A DNA stretch of 32,709 nucleotides from Hyphomicrobiaceae bacterium (GTDB taxonomy: Bacteria > Pseudomonadota > Alphaproteobacteria > Rhizobiales > Hyphomicrobiaceae), in NCBI GenBank assembly GCA_025351355.1, contig JANXWC010000018.1, forward strand, positions 1 to 32,709, in the 5' to 3' direction. The first letter of the stretch is position 1; each line of letters starts with the position of its first letter. The notes beneath the pieces were generated by a model. It made no database searches, was not told the origin of the DNA, and saw nothing but the letters and a program-made list of their open reading frames with translations. Shown in pieces: positions 14,877 to 22,976 of the stretch. The translations under genes were made by a program, and so were the position numbers.

Positions 14877-15957
14877 TGCCGTCGACCTGCGCAAGAAGCG
14901 AGGCTTGATGATCGGCACTCAACGCATCGATAAGCTCTTCGAGCGCCGCGCCCTCGAGAACTTGCGGCAGCTTGTGCAGCGTCAGATTGATACGATGATC
15001 TGTGACACGGCCCTGTGGGAAGCTGTAAGTACGAATACGCTGCGAGCGATCGCCGGAACCAACTTGATCCTTGCGTAAGCTGGCGCGCACATCGGCCGTG
15101 CGCTGTCGTTCCAATTCGTAAAGCCTTGACCGCAATACCTGCATGGCGAGCCGGCGATTTTGGTGCTGCGATTTCTCCTGCGAGACAACCATCAAGCCAG
15201 TCGGCACGTGCACTATACGTACTGCGGATTCGGTCTTGTTCACGTGCTGGCCGCCAGCGCCGCCCGCTCGCATGGTGTCAATTCTGAGGTCTTCAGGTCG
15301 GATAACGAGATCGACTTCCTCCGCCTCCGGCAGCACCGCGACGGTAGCAGCCGAGGTGTGGATACGTCCCGAAGCTTCGGTCGCGGGAACACGCTGGACG
15401 CGATGCACACCCGATTCAAATTTCAATTTCGCAAAGACGCCTTTGCCCGTGATGGAGGCAACAACCTCCTTGTAACCACCCAAGGCGTTTTCACTTTCGC
15501 TGATGATCTCCGTTTTCCATCCGTGCAAATCGGCATAGCGCACGTACATGCGGAAAAGGTCGGCAGCAAATAATGCGGCCTCATCGCCGCCGGTCCCGGC
15601 GCGAACCTCGATGATGGCGCTTTTTTCGTCCGCGGCGTCCTTTGGCAGCAGGTGGATTTTGAGCTCGCCTTCGAGGGCCGCAAGCCGCACCTGAAGATCC
15701 GGCAACTCCATATGCGCCAATTCGGCGAGGTCCGGATCTTTTCCATGCGCCAACGCCTGCGTGCTTTCTAGATCGCGTTGGATGCGTCGAAGTTCGTTGA
15801 TGGTTTCAACGACAGGGTTGAGTTCGGCAAATTCCTTTGACAATTCGACAAAGCGCTGCTGCTCCACACGGCTATTAAGCTCGCCCTGGATCGCTTGCCA
15901 GCGCGAAACAAGGCGGTCGAGTTTGGCAGCGGGAACGGCGGCGTGATCGGAAGACAT
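14869..15957 (-). CDS. prfA: Peptide chain release factor 1 (RF1)
   Basis: A 362-residue class I release factor that reads UAA and UAG and hydrolyses peptidyl-tRNA on the ribosome. Seen here: the N-terminal helical domain, [26 protein letters not shown], the PAT tripeptide (in [14 protein letters not shown]) that marks RF1 rather than RF2 (SPF), and the GGQ motif in [20 protein letters not shown], followed by [20 protein letters not shown]. The ATG at 15957 is preferred because family proteins begin shortly before AKLDRL; an extension to 16014 has no homology. It precedes prmC with overlap, forming a prfA-prmC operon. Confidence 0.97.
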   Translation of the reverse strand: MSSDHAAVPAAKLDRLVSRWQAIQGELNSRVEQQRFVELSKEFAELNPVVETINELRRIQRDLESTQALAHGKDPDLAELAHMELPDLQVRLAALEGELKIHLLPKDAADEKSAIIEVRAGTGGDEAALFAADLFRMYVRYADLHGWKTEIISESENALGGYKEVVASITGKGVFAKLKFESGVHRVQRVPATEASGRIHTSAATVAVLPEAEEVDLVIRPEDLRIDTMRAGGAGGQHVNKTESAVRIVHVPTGLMVVSQEKSQHQNRRLAMQVLRSRLYELERQRTADVRASLRKDQVGSGDRSQRIRTYSFPQGRVTDHRINLTLHKLPQVLEGAALEELIDALSADHQASLLAQVDGSA

Positions 15958-16038
15958 CTGTCGTACAGCTCGATTGAAAAGCTTGGGGCAAGCTGATTGA
16001 GGTAGCTCATCCATCGGGTGAGTGTGCCAGCACCTACC

Positions 16039-16950
16039 CTAACGCTTGAGTTGGTGCAATTTGTCGTTCTTACGGTCGCGTGGGTCATCGAGCTCGATCC
16101 AGGTCAGGCCATCACGAACGGGCGATACGAACACCACCAGTCGGTCTATGCCATGTCGCAGCGGCGTCGCCGCAAGGGTGGGCAGCGGTTTGACAAGACT
16201 ATAGAGCGTCCCCGGAACCAGTTGTGCGGCCGTCAGGATTAGCGCGGGCAATAGTCCCAACAGCCCGATGCCCCAGGCGCGCCGTTTCAGCACGCGCGAC
16301 GCCCCACGTCCTATCGATCTCGCGGAGCGCTTCAATTTGGCATGTGCGGTGGCCGCTGCGGGCATCTTTCCGTGCGTCATCTGGGCGTTCTGACGAGCGG
16401 ATGCGTCCGGCGCTTTACTGGAAGGCACGATTGTTGTGCTGCCTGCGGTTGGCGCATTCCTCGATGGAATTGGCATGCGCTGTACGGCTGGCGACGGCGC
16501 CGCTGCCTGCTCAGCATACGCATCCCTTCCCGCCGTTTCGTGACTGGCGTAAGGATCCGGGTAGGGGGCAGGATTTGGCACGATCGTACGATGCGAAACT
16601 TGAGGCACCGAGTTCGAAAGCGTCGCGGGGCCAGGCGACAGTGTCAGCGAACGCTGCAATCGCAACAGAATAGGGTTGGGATCAATGCCCGACAGGCGAG
16701 CATAAGCATGCACCAACCGCGACAATTCCGGCCACGACGGCAAAGTGGAGAGCGCCCCAGCTTCAAGGTCGGCGATAACTGTAGGTTCACTGCCGAAAGC
16801 GTGTGCCATGTCCCACAGGCTGACGCCTTGAAGAGTGCGCATATTCAGGAAAATTCTGCCAAGTTCGATATCGAACAAGGGAAGTTGTGCGTCGCCGGCC
16901 GCACGCATCTCTCGGCCGCCATCCCAAGGCGAGCCGCCATCGTTCCTCAT
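16039..16950 (-). CDS. RodZ-like helix-turn-helix protein with one TM segment
   Basis: A roughly 303-residue protein with an N-terminal helix-turn-helix of the RodZ type (about 28-95, RIFLNMRTLQGVSLWDMAHAFGSEPTVIADLEAG to YARLSGIDPNPIL), a long Pro/Ser/Ala-rich and basic middle (about 105-225), one transmembrane helix (WGIGLLGLLPALILTAAQLV, about 232-252) and a short C-terminal domain. HTH followed by linker and TM is the plan of RodZ, which connects the cytoskeleton to the wall machinery; this protein lacks a large periplasmic beta domain, so it may be a divergent regulator. The start is uncertain: ATG 16950 is used, with ATG 16908 and TTG 16971 as alternatives. It ends about 80 bases before the prfA start on the same strand. 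Confidence 0.75.
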   Translation of the reverse strand: MRNDGGSPWDGGREMRAAGDAQLPLFDIELGRIFLNMRTLQGVSLWDMAHAFGSEPTVIADLEAGALSTLPSWPELSRLVHAYARLSGIDPNPILLRLQRSLTLSPGPATLSNSVPQVSHRTIVPNPAPYPDPYASHETAGRDAYAEQAAAPSPAVQRMPIPSRNAPTAGSTTIVPSSKAPDASARQNAQMTHGKMPAAATAHAKLKRSARSIGRGASRVLKRRAWGIGLLGLLPALILTAAQLVPGTLYSLVKPLPTLAATPLRHGIDRLVVFVSPVRDGLTWIELDDPRDRKNDKLHQLKR

Positions 16951-17152
16951 CCATGTCGGGCCCGGCTTCAATCAGCATTCCCCTTGGAAATGGCTGTCGG
17001 ATCGGTCCTGCCACTTCGTAATGTGCCCTATCGGCGGGCTTATGGTCTATTATAGGGCTGGGCCTGTCAAAGCCAGCTAGCGCCCGATGCGCTGCTAACC
17101 CGTTTTAATTGGCTGCCTACGATGCAAACCTTTCAATTCTTCGGACGACCCT

Positions 17153-18103
17153 ATGTCGCGATTGCGTGCCGATCTGCTTCTGCTCACTGCCGCAGTCATC
17201 TGGGGGTTAGCTTTTGTCTTCCAAAAGACGGCCATGGCATCTCTAGGCCCGCTGACCTTTATCGCAGCCCGCGCGACCGTCGCGGCAGCGATATTGCTAC
17301 CTCTGTCGATTTTCGAATACAAGCGGCGTCGTTCGCTGCGAGGGCCGGCTCACACAGTTGCGATAATCCCGCGACGACTATCGGGCACGGCATTCCTTGC
17401 CGGCTTTGCATTCTTCATCGCGGCTGCACTGCAGCAATTTGGCCTGCAGTCGGCGACGGCTAGCAATGCCGGTTTCTTGACGGCGCTATACGTCGTACTA
17501 ACGCCGCCGCTCGCATTCCTGTTGCGGCGATCGCGCCCCAGTCCGGTGGTCGTACCTGCGGTCGCACTTTCGGCGCTCGGCACTTGGTTGCTGGGCGGCG
17601 GCGCGTATTCGGCACTGAGCGTCGGCGATTGGCTTATCACTGCATGCGCTATTTTTTGGGCATGGCACGTCATTGTGTGTGAACGCGCGTCACTGTTTGA
17701 CCGTCCCATTTTGTTTACCGGCCTGCAATTTGCGACCGTCGCCGTGTTCGCCGCGACCGGCGCAGGGCTATTCGAAACGGTTACCGTGCCGGCGCTCAAG
17801 TCAGCCGCAGGCGAAATTCTCTACGTCGGTGTACTCTCCAGTGCCTTAACGTTCACCTTGCTTACTCTTGCGCTCCGTTTTGCACCAGCATCTGAGGCGG
17901 CCGTTATCGTGAGTACAGAGAGCCTGTTCGCGGCCCTCGCAGGTGCCATCTTGTTGGGCGAGCGTCTGACGCCAATTGCCTGGTGCGGGGCCGGATTCAT
18001 TATGCTCTCTGTGCTGCTGGTGCAGCTGGGGCCACGCGCACGTTCGCTACCCGTTGAAGTTGGCGGCAAAGGCGTTTGCAAGACGGATTCGGCGAAAGTC
18101 TGA
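17153..18103 (+). CDS. DMT superfamily (EamA) transporter
   Basis: A 316-residue drug/metabolite transporter with two EamA repeats, about ten TM helices in total. Seen here: first repeat opening LRADLLLLTAAVIWGLAFVFQKTAMASLGPLTFIAARATVAAAILLP, a middle segment SATASNAGFLTALYVVLTPPLAFLL typical of EamA, and a second repeat ending SEAAVIVSTESLFAALAGAILLGERLTPIAWCGAGFIMLSVLL, the classic C-terminal EamA signature. Members export amino acids, nucleosides or drugs; the substrate is not predictable. The ATG at 17153 begins just before the first helix. It is divergent from the RodZ-like gene and convergent with the cyclophilin gene, so it is probably a single-gene unit. Confidence 0.92.
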   Translation: MSRLRADLLLLTAAVIWGLAFVFQKTAMASLGPLTFIAARATVAAAILLPLSIFEYKRRRSLRGPAHTVAIIPRRLSGTAFLAGFAFFIAAALQQFGLQSATASNAGFLTALYVVLTPPLAFLLRRSRPSPVVVPAVALSALGTWLLGGGAYSALSVGDWLITACAIFWAWHVIVCERASLFDRPILFTGLQFATVAVFAATGAGLFETVTVPALKSAAGEILYVGVLSSALTFTLLTLALRFAPASEAAVIVSTESLFAALAGAILLGERLTPIAWCGAGFIMLSVLLVQLGPRARSLPVEVGGKGVCKTDSAKV

Positions 18104-18157
18104 GGTCATCGCGTAAGTCCGACATACTCGCAATGCCCCCAAGATTGCCGCGGCCGA

Positions 18158-18715
18158 CTATTTCGCGGCTGACTGCACATAAACCTTCTGCATCACATCA
18201 GGCTTCGCGGGCGGTTCGCCGCGTACGATCTGGTCGACATGTTCCATGCCTTCGATCACCTTGCCCCACACGGTGTACTGGCCAGTCAAGCCGCCGCAAC
18301 CTTGATCGGTAAAGCAGATGAAGAATTGGCTGTTGGCCGAATCTGGGCTTGCCGAGCGTGCCGCGCCAACCGTGCCACGGACGAATTGTTCCTTGGTGAA
18401 TTCAGCCGGCAGATTGCCGTATTTGGAGCCGCTCGTACCGGTGCCGGTCGGATCGCCGGTCTGAGCCATAAAGCCATTGATTACGCGATGAAACTTGTGG
18501 CCGTTGTAAAAACCCTCTTGCGCCAGTTTCTTGACGCGCTCGACATGCTTGGGGGCCAGATCAGGACGTAAGCCAATCAATACTTTTCCGGTTTTCAGTT
18601 CAATGACCAGTGTATTGGCCGGGTCTGCCTTCGGGGCTTGCGCAAAGGCGCCGAGGCTTGACGCCGACAACAGTGCCACGGCAATCACAATTTTGTTCAA
18701 AGCAAGCTTCTTCAA
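18158..18715 (-). CDS. Periplasmic peptidyl-prolyl cis-trans isomerase (cyclophilin type)
   Basis: A 185-residue cyclophilin that catalyses proline isomerisation and helps fold exported proteins. Seen here: a signal peptide (KKLALNKIVIAVALLSASSLGAFAQA, about 1-26), then VIELKTGKVLIGLRPDLAPKHVERV, the active-site FHRVINGFMAQTGDPTGTGTSG, GAARSASPDSANSQFFICF and YTVWGKVIEGMEHVDQI. Catalytic Arg in FHRVI, and the Phe and Gln of FMAQ and SQFFI, are present. The start is TTG at 18715, supported by GGAG eight bases upstream; no ATG exists that would keep the signal peptide. It follows pmtA on the same strand with 116 bases and a hairpin between them, so they are likely separate transcripts. Confidence 0.93.
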   Translation of the reverse strand: MKKLALNKIVIAVALLSASSLGAFAQAPKADPANTLVIELKTGKVLIGLRPDLAPKHVERVKKLAQEGFYNGHKFHRVINGFMAQTGDPTGTGTSGSKYGNLPAEFTKEQFVRGTVGAARSASPDSANSQFFICFTDQGCGGLTGQYTVWGKVIEGMEHVDQIVRGEPPAKPDVMQKVYVQSAAK

Positions 18716-18772
18716 GGCACACGCTCCGCTCGGGTTTAGGTGGTGTCGAATGAGAGTGGTATCGCTGAATCA

Positions 18773-18807
18773 ATAAACGCCGTCGATGGCAATTCGACGA
18801 CGTTTAT
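18773..18807. terminator. Hairpin between pmtA and the cyclophilin gene
   Basis: Fourteen-base arms (18773-18786 and 18794-18807) pair with one C/A mismatch around a seven-base loop. It lies just after the pmtA stop and before the cyclophilin leader. The minus-strand exit has only a short T-rich end, so it is a weak Rho-independent terminator or an mRNA-protecting stem. Confidence 0.5.
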
Positions 18808-18831
18808 AAAGTTGGTGTGCGTGCAGATCGA

Positions 18832-19536
18832 TCAGCCGGCGGTAAGCGCCTTGCGGAACCGCATCATCGTGAAAATGCCCCACGGCCTTAGCGCCCGCTT
18901 CTCTATCAACTGCAGCTCGGGGCAAATCATCACGCGGTCGGTGTCGAACACGGGATGCCAGCCAAGCTTGTCGCCGAACGGTGCCATGCGCCGCTCAACC
19001 CAGCCGCGCACGCCATCGTCTGTCGAAAAATGATTGACGAGCATGACTTCGCCACCTGGTTTGCAGGTCCGCGCCAATTCGCGCATCACCTTAGCCGGAT
19101 CGGGCACAACGGTCATGACATACATCGCGACGACGGTGTCGAAGCTATTGCTGTTGAATTTAAGCTCGCTGGCATCCATTTCGTAAAGGCCGTTGACATT
19201 CTCAAGACCTTCTTCGGCGACCCGCTCGCGGGCCTTGTCCAGCATTTCCGGCGAAAGATCGATACCCACAATCTCCAGCGACGACTTGTAGTCCGGTAAC
19301 GACAACCCGGTTCCGACCCCGACTTCAAGCACGCGCCCACTAGACTGATTGATGACTTCGACGGCGTGTTTGCGTCCTTCGCCGGCAACCCGACCGAACG
19401 TGTGATCATAAACCGGCGCCCAACGCCGATAGGCAGATTTCACATCCGCCTCATCCATTTGCACTGCTGTAGCACCACGACTGGTTTTCATGATTTGTCT
19501 CGGTTTCCGCTCCGGTGAACGCAACATCAAACCCAT
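18832..19536 (-). CDS. pmtA: Phosphatidylethanolamine N-methyltransferase, Rhodobacter type
   Basis: A 234-residue soluble SAM methyltransferase that successively methylates phosphatidylethanolamine toward phosphatidylcholine at the membrane surface. Seen here: the N-terminal AYRRWAPVYDHTFGRVAGEGRKHAVE, SAM motif I VLEVGVGTGLSLPDY, motif II VGIDLSPEMLDKARERV, NSFDTVVAMYVMTVVPDP, and the C-terminal FGDKLGWHPVFDTDRVM and FTMMRFRK. This set matches the Rhodobacter/Bradyrhizobium type rather than the Sinorhizobium type. ATG 19536 has a strong AGGGAAGG site; an internal ATG at 19491 is a possible shorter start. It probably has its own promoter in the 208 bases after mnmA. Confidence 0.88.
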   Translation of the reverse strand: MGLMLRSPERKPRQIMKTSRGATAVQMDEADVKSAYRRWAPVYDHTFGRVAGEGRKHAVEVINQSSGRVLEVGVGTGLSLPDYKSSLEIVGIDLSPEMLDKARERVAEEGLENVNGLYEMDASELKFNSNSFDTVVAMYVMTVVPDPAKVMRELARTCKPGGEVMLVNHFSTDDGVRGWVERRMAPFGDKLGWHPVFDTDRVMICPELQLIEKRALRPWGIFTMMRFRKALTAG

Positions 19537-19744
19537 CGCTTGCCTTCCCTCTGATTTGTATCGGTTTTTATTTGGTCGCAACGTCGCCAAAGCTTCTGTT
19601 AGTTGATATTCGATAGATTGGTCGCCGTTATCTAAGTCACATTATCAGGTTGCTGTCCGCGCCATGCCACAATTACCTGAGCGACCTTAGTTGCCCGCAC
19701 GACCGCTGTTTAAGCGACGCGTGTGTGTTGGCGCGCCACTCCGG

Positions 19745-21013
19745 CTACTTTATGACGGACTGCCCATCTTTTTCGCATTCTAGATAGGCACCGGTGATCC
19801 AACCGCCCCCTAATATTCGGCTCTCGCCTGCATCACTGTCATAAAACACACACGCTTGGCCAGAGGAAATACCATGTTCTGCCTCTATCAAATGCACGCG
19901 CGTCGTCGCAGTATCGCCCTCAAGCCTGACGCTGAGCTCAGCGCGCCGCAGAGATTGACTGGATCGCAATCTCACCCAAACCGGCAAGCGCGTCCCAGTT
20001 AGCATATCCGTATCGCCGCTCCAATTGACGTCACGCAATGTCAGGCAATCCACCCCCAGCCGCGATCTCGGCCCAACGATGACGCGCCGCCGTGCCACGT
20101 CCAACCGGACGACGAACAAAGGTTCCGGCGCCGGCACTCCCAGGCCTTTGCGCTGACCAACCGTAAAATGAATAATTCCGCCGTGCGTACCCACGACGCG
20201 ACCATCTACGTGCACAATTTCGCCGGGTTCCCCGGCCCCCGGTCGCAGCCGTTCGATCATATCGGAATACTTGCCTTTGGGCACAAAGCAGATGTCTTGA
20301 CTATCCGGCTTCCCACTCACCGGCACATCGAGCGCTGCGGCCAACGCACGAATTTCAGATTTGAGAAAACCACCGAGCGGAAAAGCCAAGCGTGCGAGTT
20401 GTTGAGGTGTCGTCGCAAACAAGAAATAGCTTTGATCACGCGCTTCATCGCGAGCGCGCCGCAACAATGGGCCTGACTTGCCCTCAGCGCGTTGCACGTA
20501 ATGACCGGTCGCCAGCGCTATCGCACCCAGCGTAGTTGACAATTCGAGCAGTTCGCCGAACTTCAGGTCGCTGTTGCAGCTGGCGCAGGGGATCGGTGTT
20601 TCGCCCGCACGATAAGAGTCGATAAATGGCTGGATCACGCGCGCCCGGAAGCGCTCTTCGTAGTCCAGCACATAGTGAGGAATGCCGAGCCTGTCGGCCA
20701 CCTGCCGTGCGTCATGGATGTCTTGTCCAGCGCAACAGCTCCCCGCCCGACCCGTTGCAGTGCCATGGTCATATAACTGCATGGTCACGCCGATAACGTC
20801 GTAACCACAGCGCTTGAGCAGCGCTGCGGCCACTGAGCTGTCAACGCCGCCGGACATGGCGACCACGATCCGTGCGCCTGGCGCAAATGCAGCCATGGCC
20901 ACCGATGCGCGCCGCACCGCGTCTGCGACGAGTTCGCCGGATGCAGCCGACAAAGCACCGGGTGCCGAGCCCGCGGCCGTTGCTGTGACGCTTATATCAA
21001 ATGTTGCTGCCAT
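19745..21013 (-). CDS. mnmA: tRNA 2-thiouridine(34) synthase MnmA
   Basis: A 422-residue enzyme that thiolates U34 of tRNA-Lys, -Glu and -Gln in the cytoplasm, using ATP and a sulfur relay. Seen here: the PP-loop SGGVDSS (54-60), the two catalytic cysteines in [17 protein letters not shown] and [12 protein letters not shown], the ATGHYV motif, [11 protein letters not shown] and the C-terminal beta domain ending SGQACVFYD. The N-terminus is about 40 residues longer than in typical family members and Ala/Ser-rich; the true start may be an internal codon such as ATG at residue 40, so 21013 is the longest form. A likely substrate, tRNA-Lys(UUU), is in the window at 32139. Divergent from sciP. Confidence 0.93.
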   Translation of the reverse strand: MAATFDISVTATAAGSAPGALSAASGELVADAVRRASVAMAAFAPGARIVVAMSGGVDSSVAAALLKRCGYDVIGVTMQLYDHGTATGRAGSCCAGQDIHDARQVADRLGIPHYVLDYEERFRARVIQPFIDSYRAGETPIPCASCNSDLKFGELLELSTTLGAIALATGHYVQRAEGKSGPLLRRARDEARDQSYFLFATTPQQLARLAFPLGGFLKSEIRALAAALDVPVSGKPDSQDICFVPKGKYSDMIERLRPGAGEPGEIVHVDGRVVGTHGGIIHFTVGQRKGLGVPAPEPLFVVRLDVARRRVIVGPRSRLGVDCLTLRDVNWSGDTDMLTGTRLPVWVRLRSSQSLRRAELSVRLEGDTATTRVHLIEAEHGISSGQACVFYDSDAGESRILGGGWITGAYLECEKDGQSVIK

Positions 21014-21447
21014 TGCTGATCCATTGCCGCTTGCGAACGGGCTGAGTGCGGATACGACCGTCGCGGTAGTGGTCCTGTCAGAACCCTATGACTGGCCGAC
21101 GTGGTCGACGCCATCCGACGCAATTGGACCGTTTTACGATGCGCAAGCCGAAACTCCTTACCGTCGGCGCCCGGCGGTAGCAACTTATTTACGCTAAAAG
21201 CTTTTTAATTATCTATTTTCAGCATGTTGTTTCTTTGGTCGTTTGTTGGCCCGGGAATTGCTGAGTGTTCATAGTCAATGTCTTCCAAGTCTCAGTCTCT
21301 TAACCTAAAGTTCCTGTTACAGTCGATCCGACACAAATCACTACCCGGTAAGCATTTTTCCCCACCTGACATGTGAAAATGTGTTCGTGTTAACCATGAA
21401 ATCAACAAAACGAGACAGTTTGTAAGCACACGCATTTACTGTCTTGA
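21014..21447. other. Intergenic region between divergent mnmA and sciP
   Basis: No gene is supported; overlapping open frames near 21014-21197 lack any signature. From about 21180 the sequence is AT-rich and contains TTAACC at 21300-21305 and GTTAACC near 21388, which are half-sites of the kind bound by the cell-cycle regulator CtrA. The sciP promoter should lie in the right half. Confidence 0.4.
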
Positions 21448-21462
21448 TTAGGTTGATTTTAA
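21448..21462 (+). promoter_or_regulatory. Candidate CtrA-like box upstream of sciP
   Basis: TTAG, seven bases, TTAA is one mismatch from the CtrA consensus TTAA-N7-TTAA and lies about 50 bases before the sciP ATG, a promoter-proximal position. In Caulobacter sciP is CtrA-activated. The match is short and could be chance in AT-rich DNA. Confidence 0.3.
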
Positions 21463-21510
21463 TGGTGTTCACCTAGGGTCTGTACAGGTCAACAGAGTGT
21501 AACGAGTATC

Positions 21511-21789
21511 ATGACCGAACAACAGTTCAGAGCACGCGTACGATATGTGATGGGTCCCGACGGCAGTCCGCTGACGATCGCCGACCTTCCTCCAACCGAC
21601 ACCAAGCGCTGGGTCATCCGGCGCAAGGCGGAAGTTGTGGCAGCCGTTCGCGGCGGCCTTTTGAGCCTTGAGGAGGCTTGCGACCGTTACAAATTGACGG
21701 TCGATGAATTCCTGTCATGGCAACGGTCCATCGATCGCCACGGCCTTCCAGGCCTGCGGGCGACGCGTATTCAGGACTATCGCAGCTGA
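21511..21789 (+). CDS. sciP: CtrA inhibitor SciP (DUF1153 family)
   Basis: A 92-residue helix-turn-helix protein. In Caulobacter SciP binds CtrA or CtrA-dependent promoters and blocks their activation in G1. Seen here: the near-invariant family sequence GPDGSPLTIADLPPTDTKRWVIRR, then KAEVVAAVRGGLLSLEEACDRY, LTVDEFLSWQRSIDRHGLPGLR, which form the HTH of DUF1153. Full length for the family. The start at 21511 is set by the conserved N-terminus; the ribosome site is weak. It is a single gene, divergent from mnmA, with possible CtrA sites upstream, which fits the known feedback. Confidence 0.93.
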   Translation: MTEQQFRARVRYVMGPDGSPLTIADLPPTDTKRWVIRRKAEVVAAVRGGLLSLEEACDRYKLTVDEFLSWQRSIDRHGLPGLRATRIQDYRS

Positions 21790-22194
21790 CAATTTGTTAA
21801 CGGCACGCTGTCCCGCGTGATTGGGGCTGCTCGCGGCATGACAATGTCCCGAGTGGCTACAATTGTCGCAATCGGCGCCTCGCGTTTTCTGTTCGCGACG
21901 CCGCCGGACCGAGCGTCTCCAGCATCTGAGCCCAAAACCTCGACAGTGCCCTTGGCACTGCCGTTAAAACGCATGCCTATGCTGCGGCAACGATGATCAC
22001 GATTCGAATCCGTTTGGGGCGTGCATGCTCACGCAAAAAAGTTGTCAGGAAAGCATGCCAGTACGAGGTTCGGGATATGAGTGGTTTTCCGGATACGACG
22101 CACCACAAAACAAAAAATTAACAGCCGTCTTTGAATCAACCTAAGTCGGGACAGCTCTGGCACGTCGAACGGCCTTGACCGGAAGCCGATCCAA
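21790..22194. other. Gene-free stretch between convergent sciP and J-domain genes
   Basis: About 400 bases with no supported gene. It holds the hairpin at 21944-21960 and a local stretch around 21997-22012 that resembles a tRNA T-arm, but no rest of a tRNA is present. The minus-strand open frame at 21777-21974 has no signature. Confidence 0.45.
21944..21960. terminator. Short perfect hairpin downstream of sciP
   Basis: CAGTGCC, a three-base loop and GGCACTG form a perfect seven-pair stem about 155 bases after the sciP stop, followed on the plus strand by CCGTTAAAA and on the minus strand by TCGAGGTTTTG. It could terminate sciP or be part of the J-domain gene's 3' region; no strong T-run. Confidence 0.3.
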
Positions 22195-22725
22195 TTACAG
22201 TTGTCGCCCAGAGACGAACACGGCCTCATGTTGACGTGTCGAAATTACTTTGCGCGCCTGATGGGCAATCTCCAATGCCGAATAGGCCGAATTCACGCGG
22301 CGCAACATACCTGCAAGGTAGTTCGAAACTTCTACCGGCAATTCGGTGTTGGCAAAGCGATCGGGATGATAGGTTTTGGCCCGGCTCAGGTACGCAGAGC
22401 GTACGTCGTCCCAGCTGTCGGCAGGCTTCACGCCGAGGATCATATGCGGATCGAAACCGTCGAGATCGTGCAGTTTTTGCGCAAGATTGAGCGGCCGCGC
22501 ACCGGCGAGCAACTTAACGGCTTTTAACGCCGACTTCGCGATGAAGCGCCGTTCGCCTTCGAACGGTTCAAATTCCAGGAACTGCGCCGGACCATTGAGC
22601 ACGTCGAACGCGGTGCGCATCGCTGAAATCAACAGTTTTCCGGCAACGACACTGCCGTCGTCGAGCATGATCTCCACCGCGATTGATCCTTGTTCTTGAA
22701 CGTCCGGTCGATTGCGTTCGAACAT
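22195..22725 (-). CDS. J-domain protein (DnaJ-like, C-terminal J domain)
   Basis: A 176-residue protein with an unusual order: an N-terminal domain of about 85 residues that I do not recognise (AVEIMLDDGSVVAGKLLISAMRTAF, then FEPFEGERRFIAKSALKAVKL), and a C-terminal J domain (about 91-155: DPHMILGVKPADSWDDVRSAYLSRAKTYHPDRFANTELP) with the HPD tripeptide at 120-122. J domains stimulate Hsp70/DnaK ATPase. It lacks the Gly-rich and zinc regions of DnaJ, so it is a class C co-chaperone. ATG 22725 is preferred over an extension to 22800 because of a GAGG site upstream. Divergent from typA with about 250 bases between. Confidence 0.87.
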   Translation of the reverse strand: MFERNRPDVQEQGSIAVEIMLDDGSVVAGKLLISAMRTAFDVLNGPAQFLEFEPFEGERRFIAKSALKAVKLLAGARPLNLAQKLHDLDGFDPHMILGVKPADSWDDVRSAYLSRAKTYHPDRFANTELPVEVSNYLAGMLRRVNSAYSALEIAHQARKVISTRQHEAVFVSGRQL

Positions 22726-22976
22726 TTGGAGTGCCTCGCTTGTGTCAGTCTGAGCGTTTCGAACCGGAACGGTTGGGTTCCTCTGCCACCGTCTTAGCAA
22801 GGATCGTGCAAGTCGAACGGCGGAAAACGGCGGGTCATGTCAATGTACCACCCTGGCCAGCGTCGTCCTTCTGTGGTAGGCCCGCGCCAATCCTGGCCGG
22901 ACGCACAGCTGCGCGCCACGCCCGCCGAATAGCGCGGTGCGACTTTGGCCTATTGTATCAAAGGTTTACGCTTCCC

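Noticed and set aside
21990-22020. tRNA-like T-arm sequence (GATTCGAATCC)
   Set aside because: No acceptor, D or anticodon stem can be drawn around it; it is probably a chance match.
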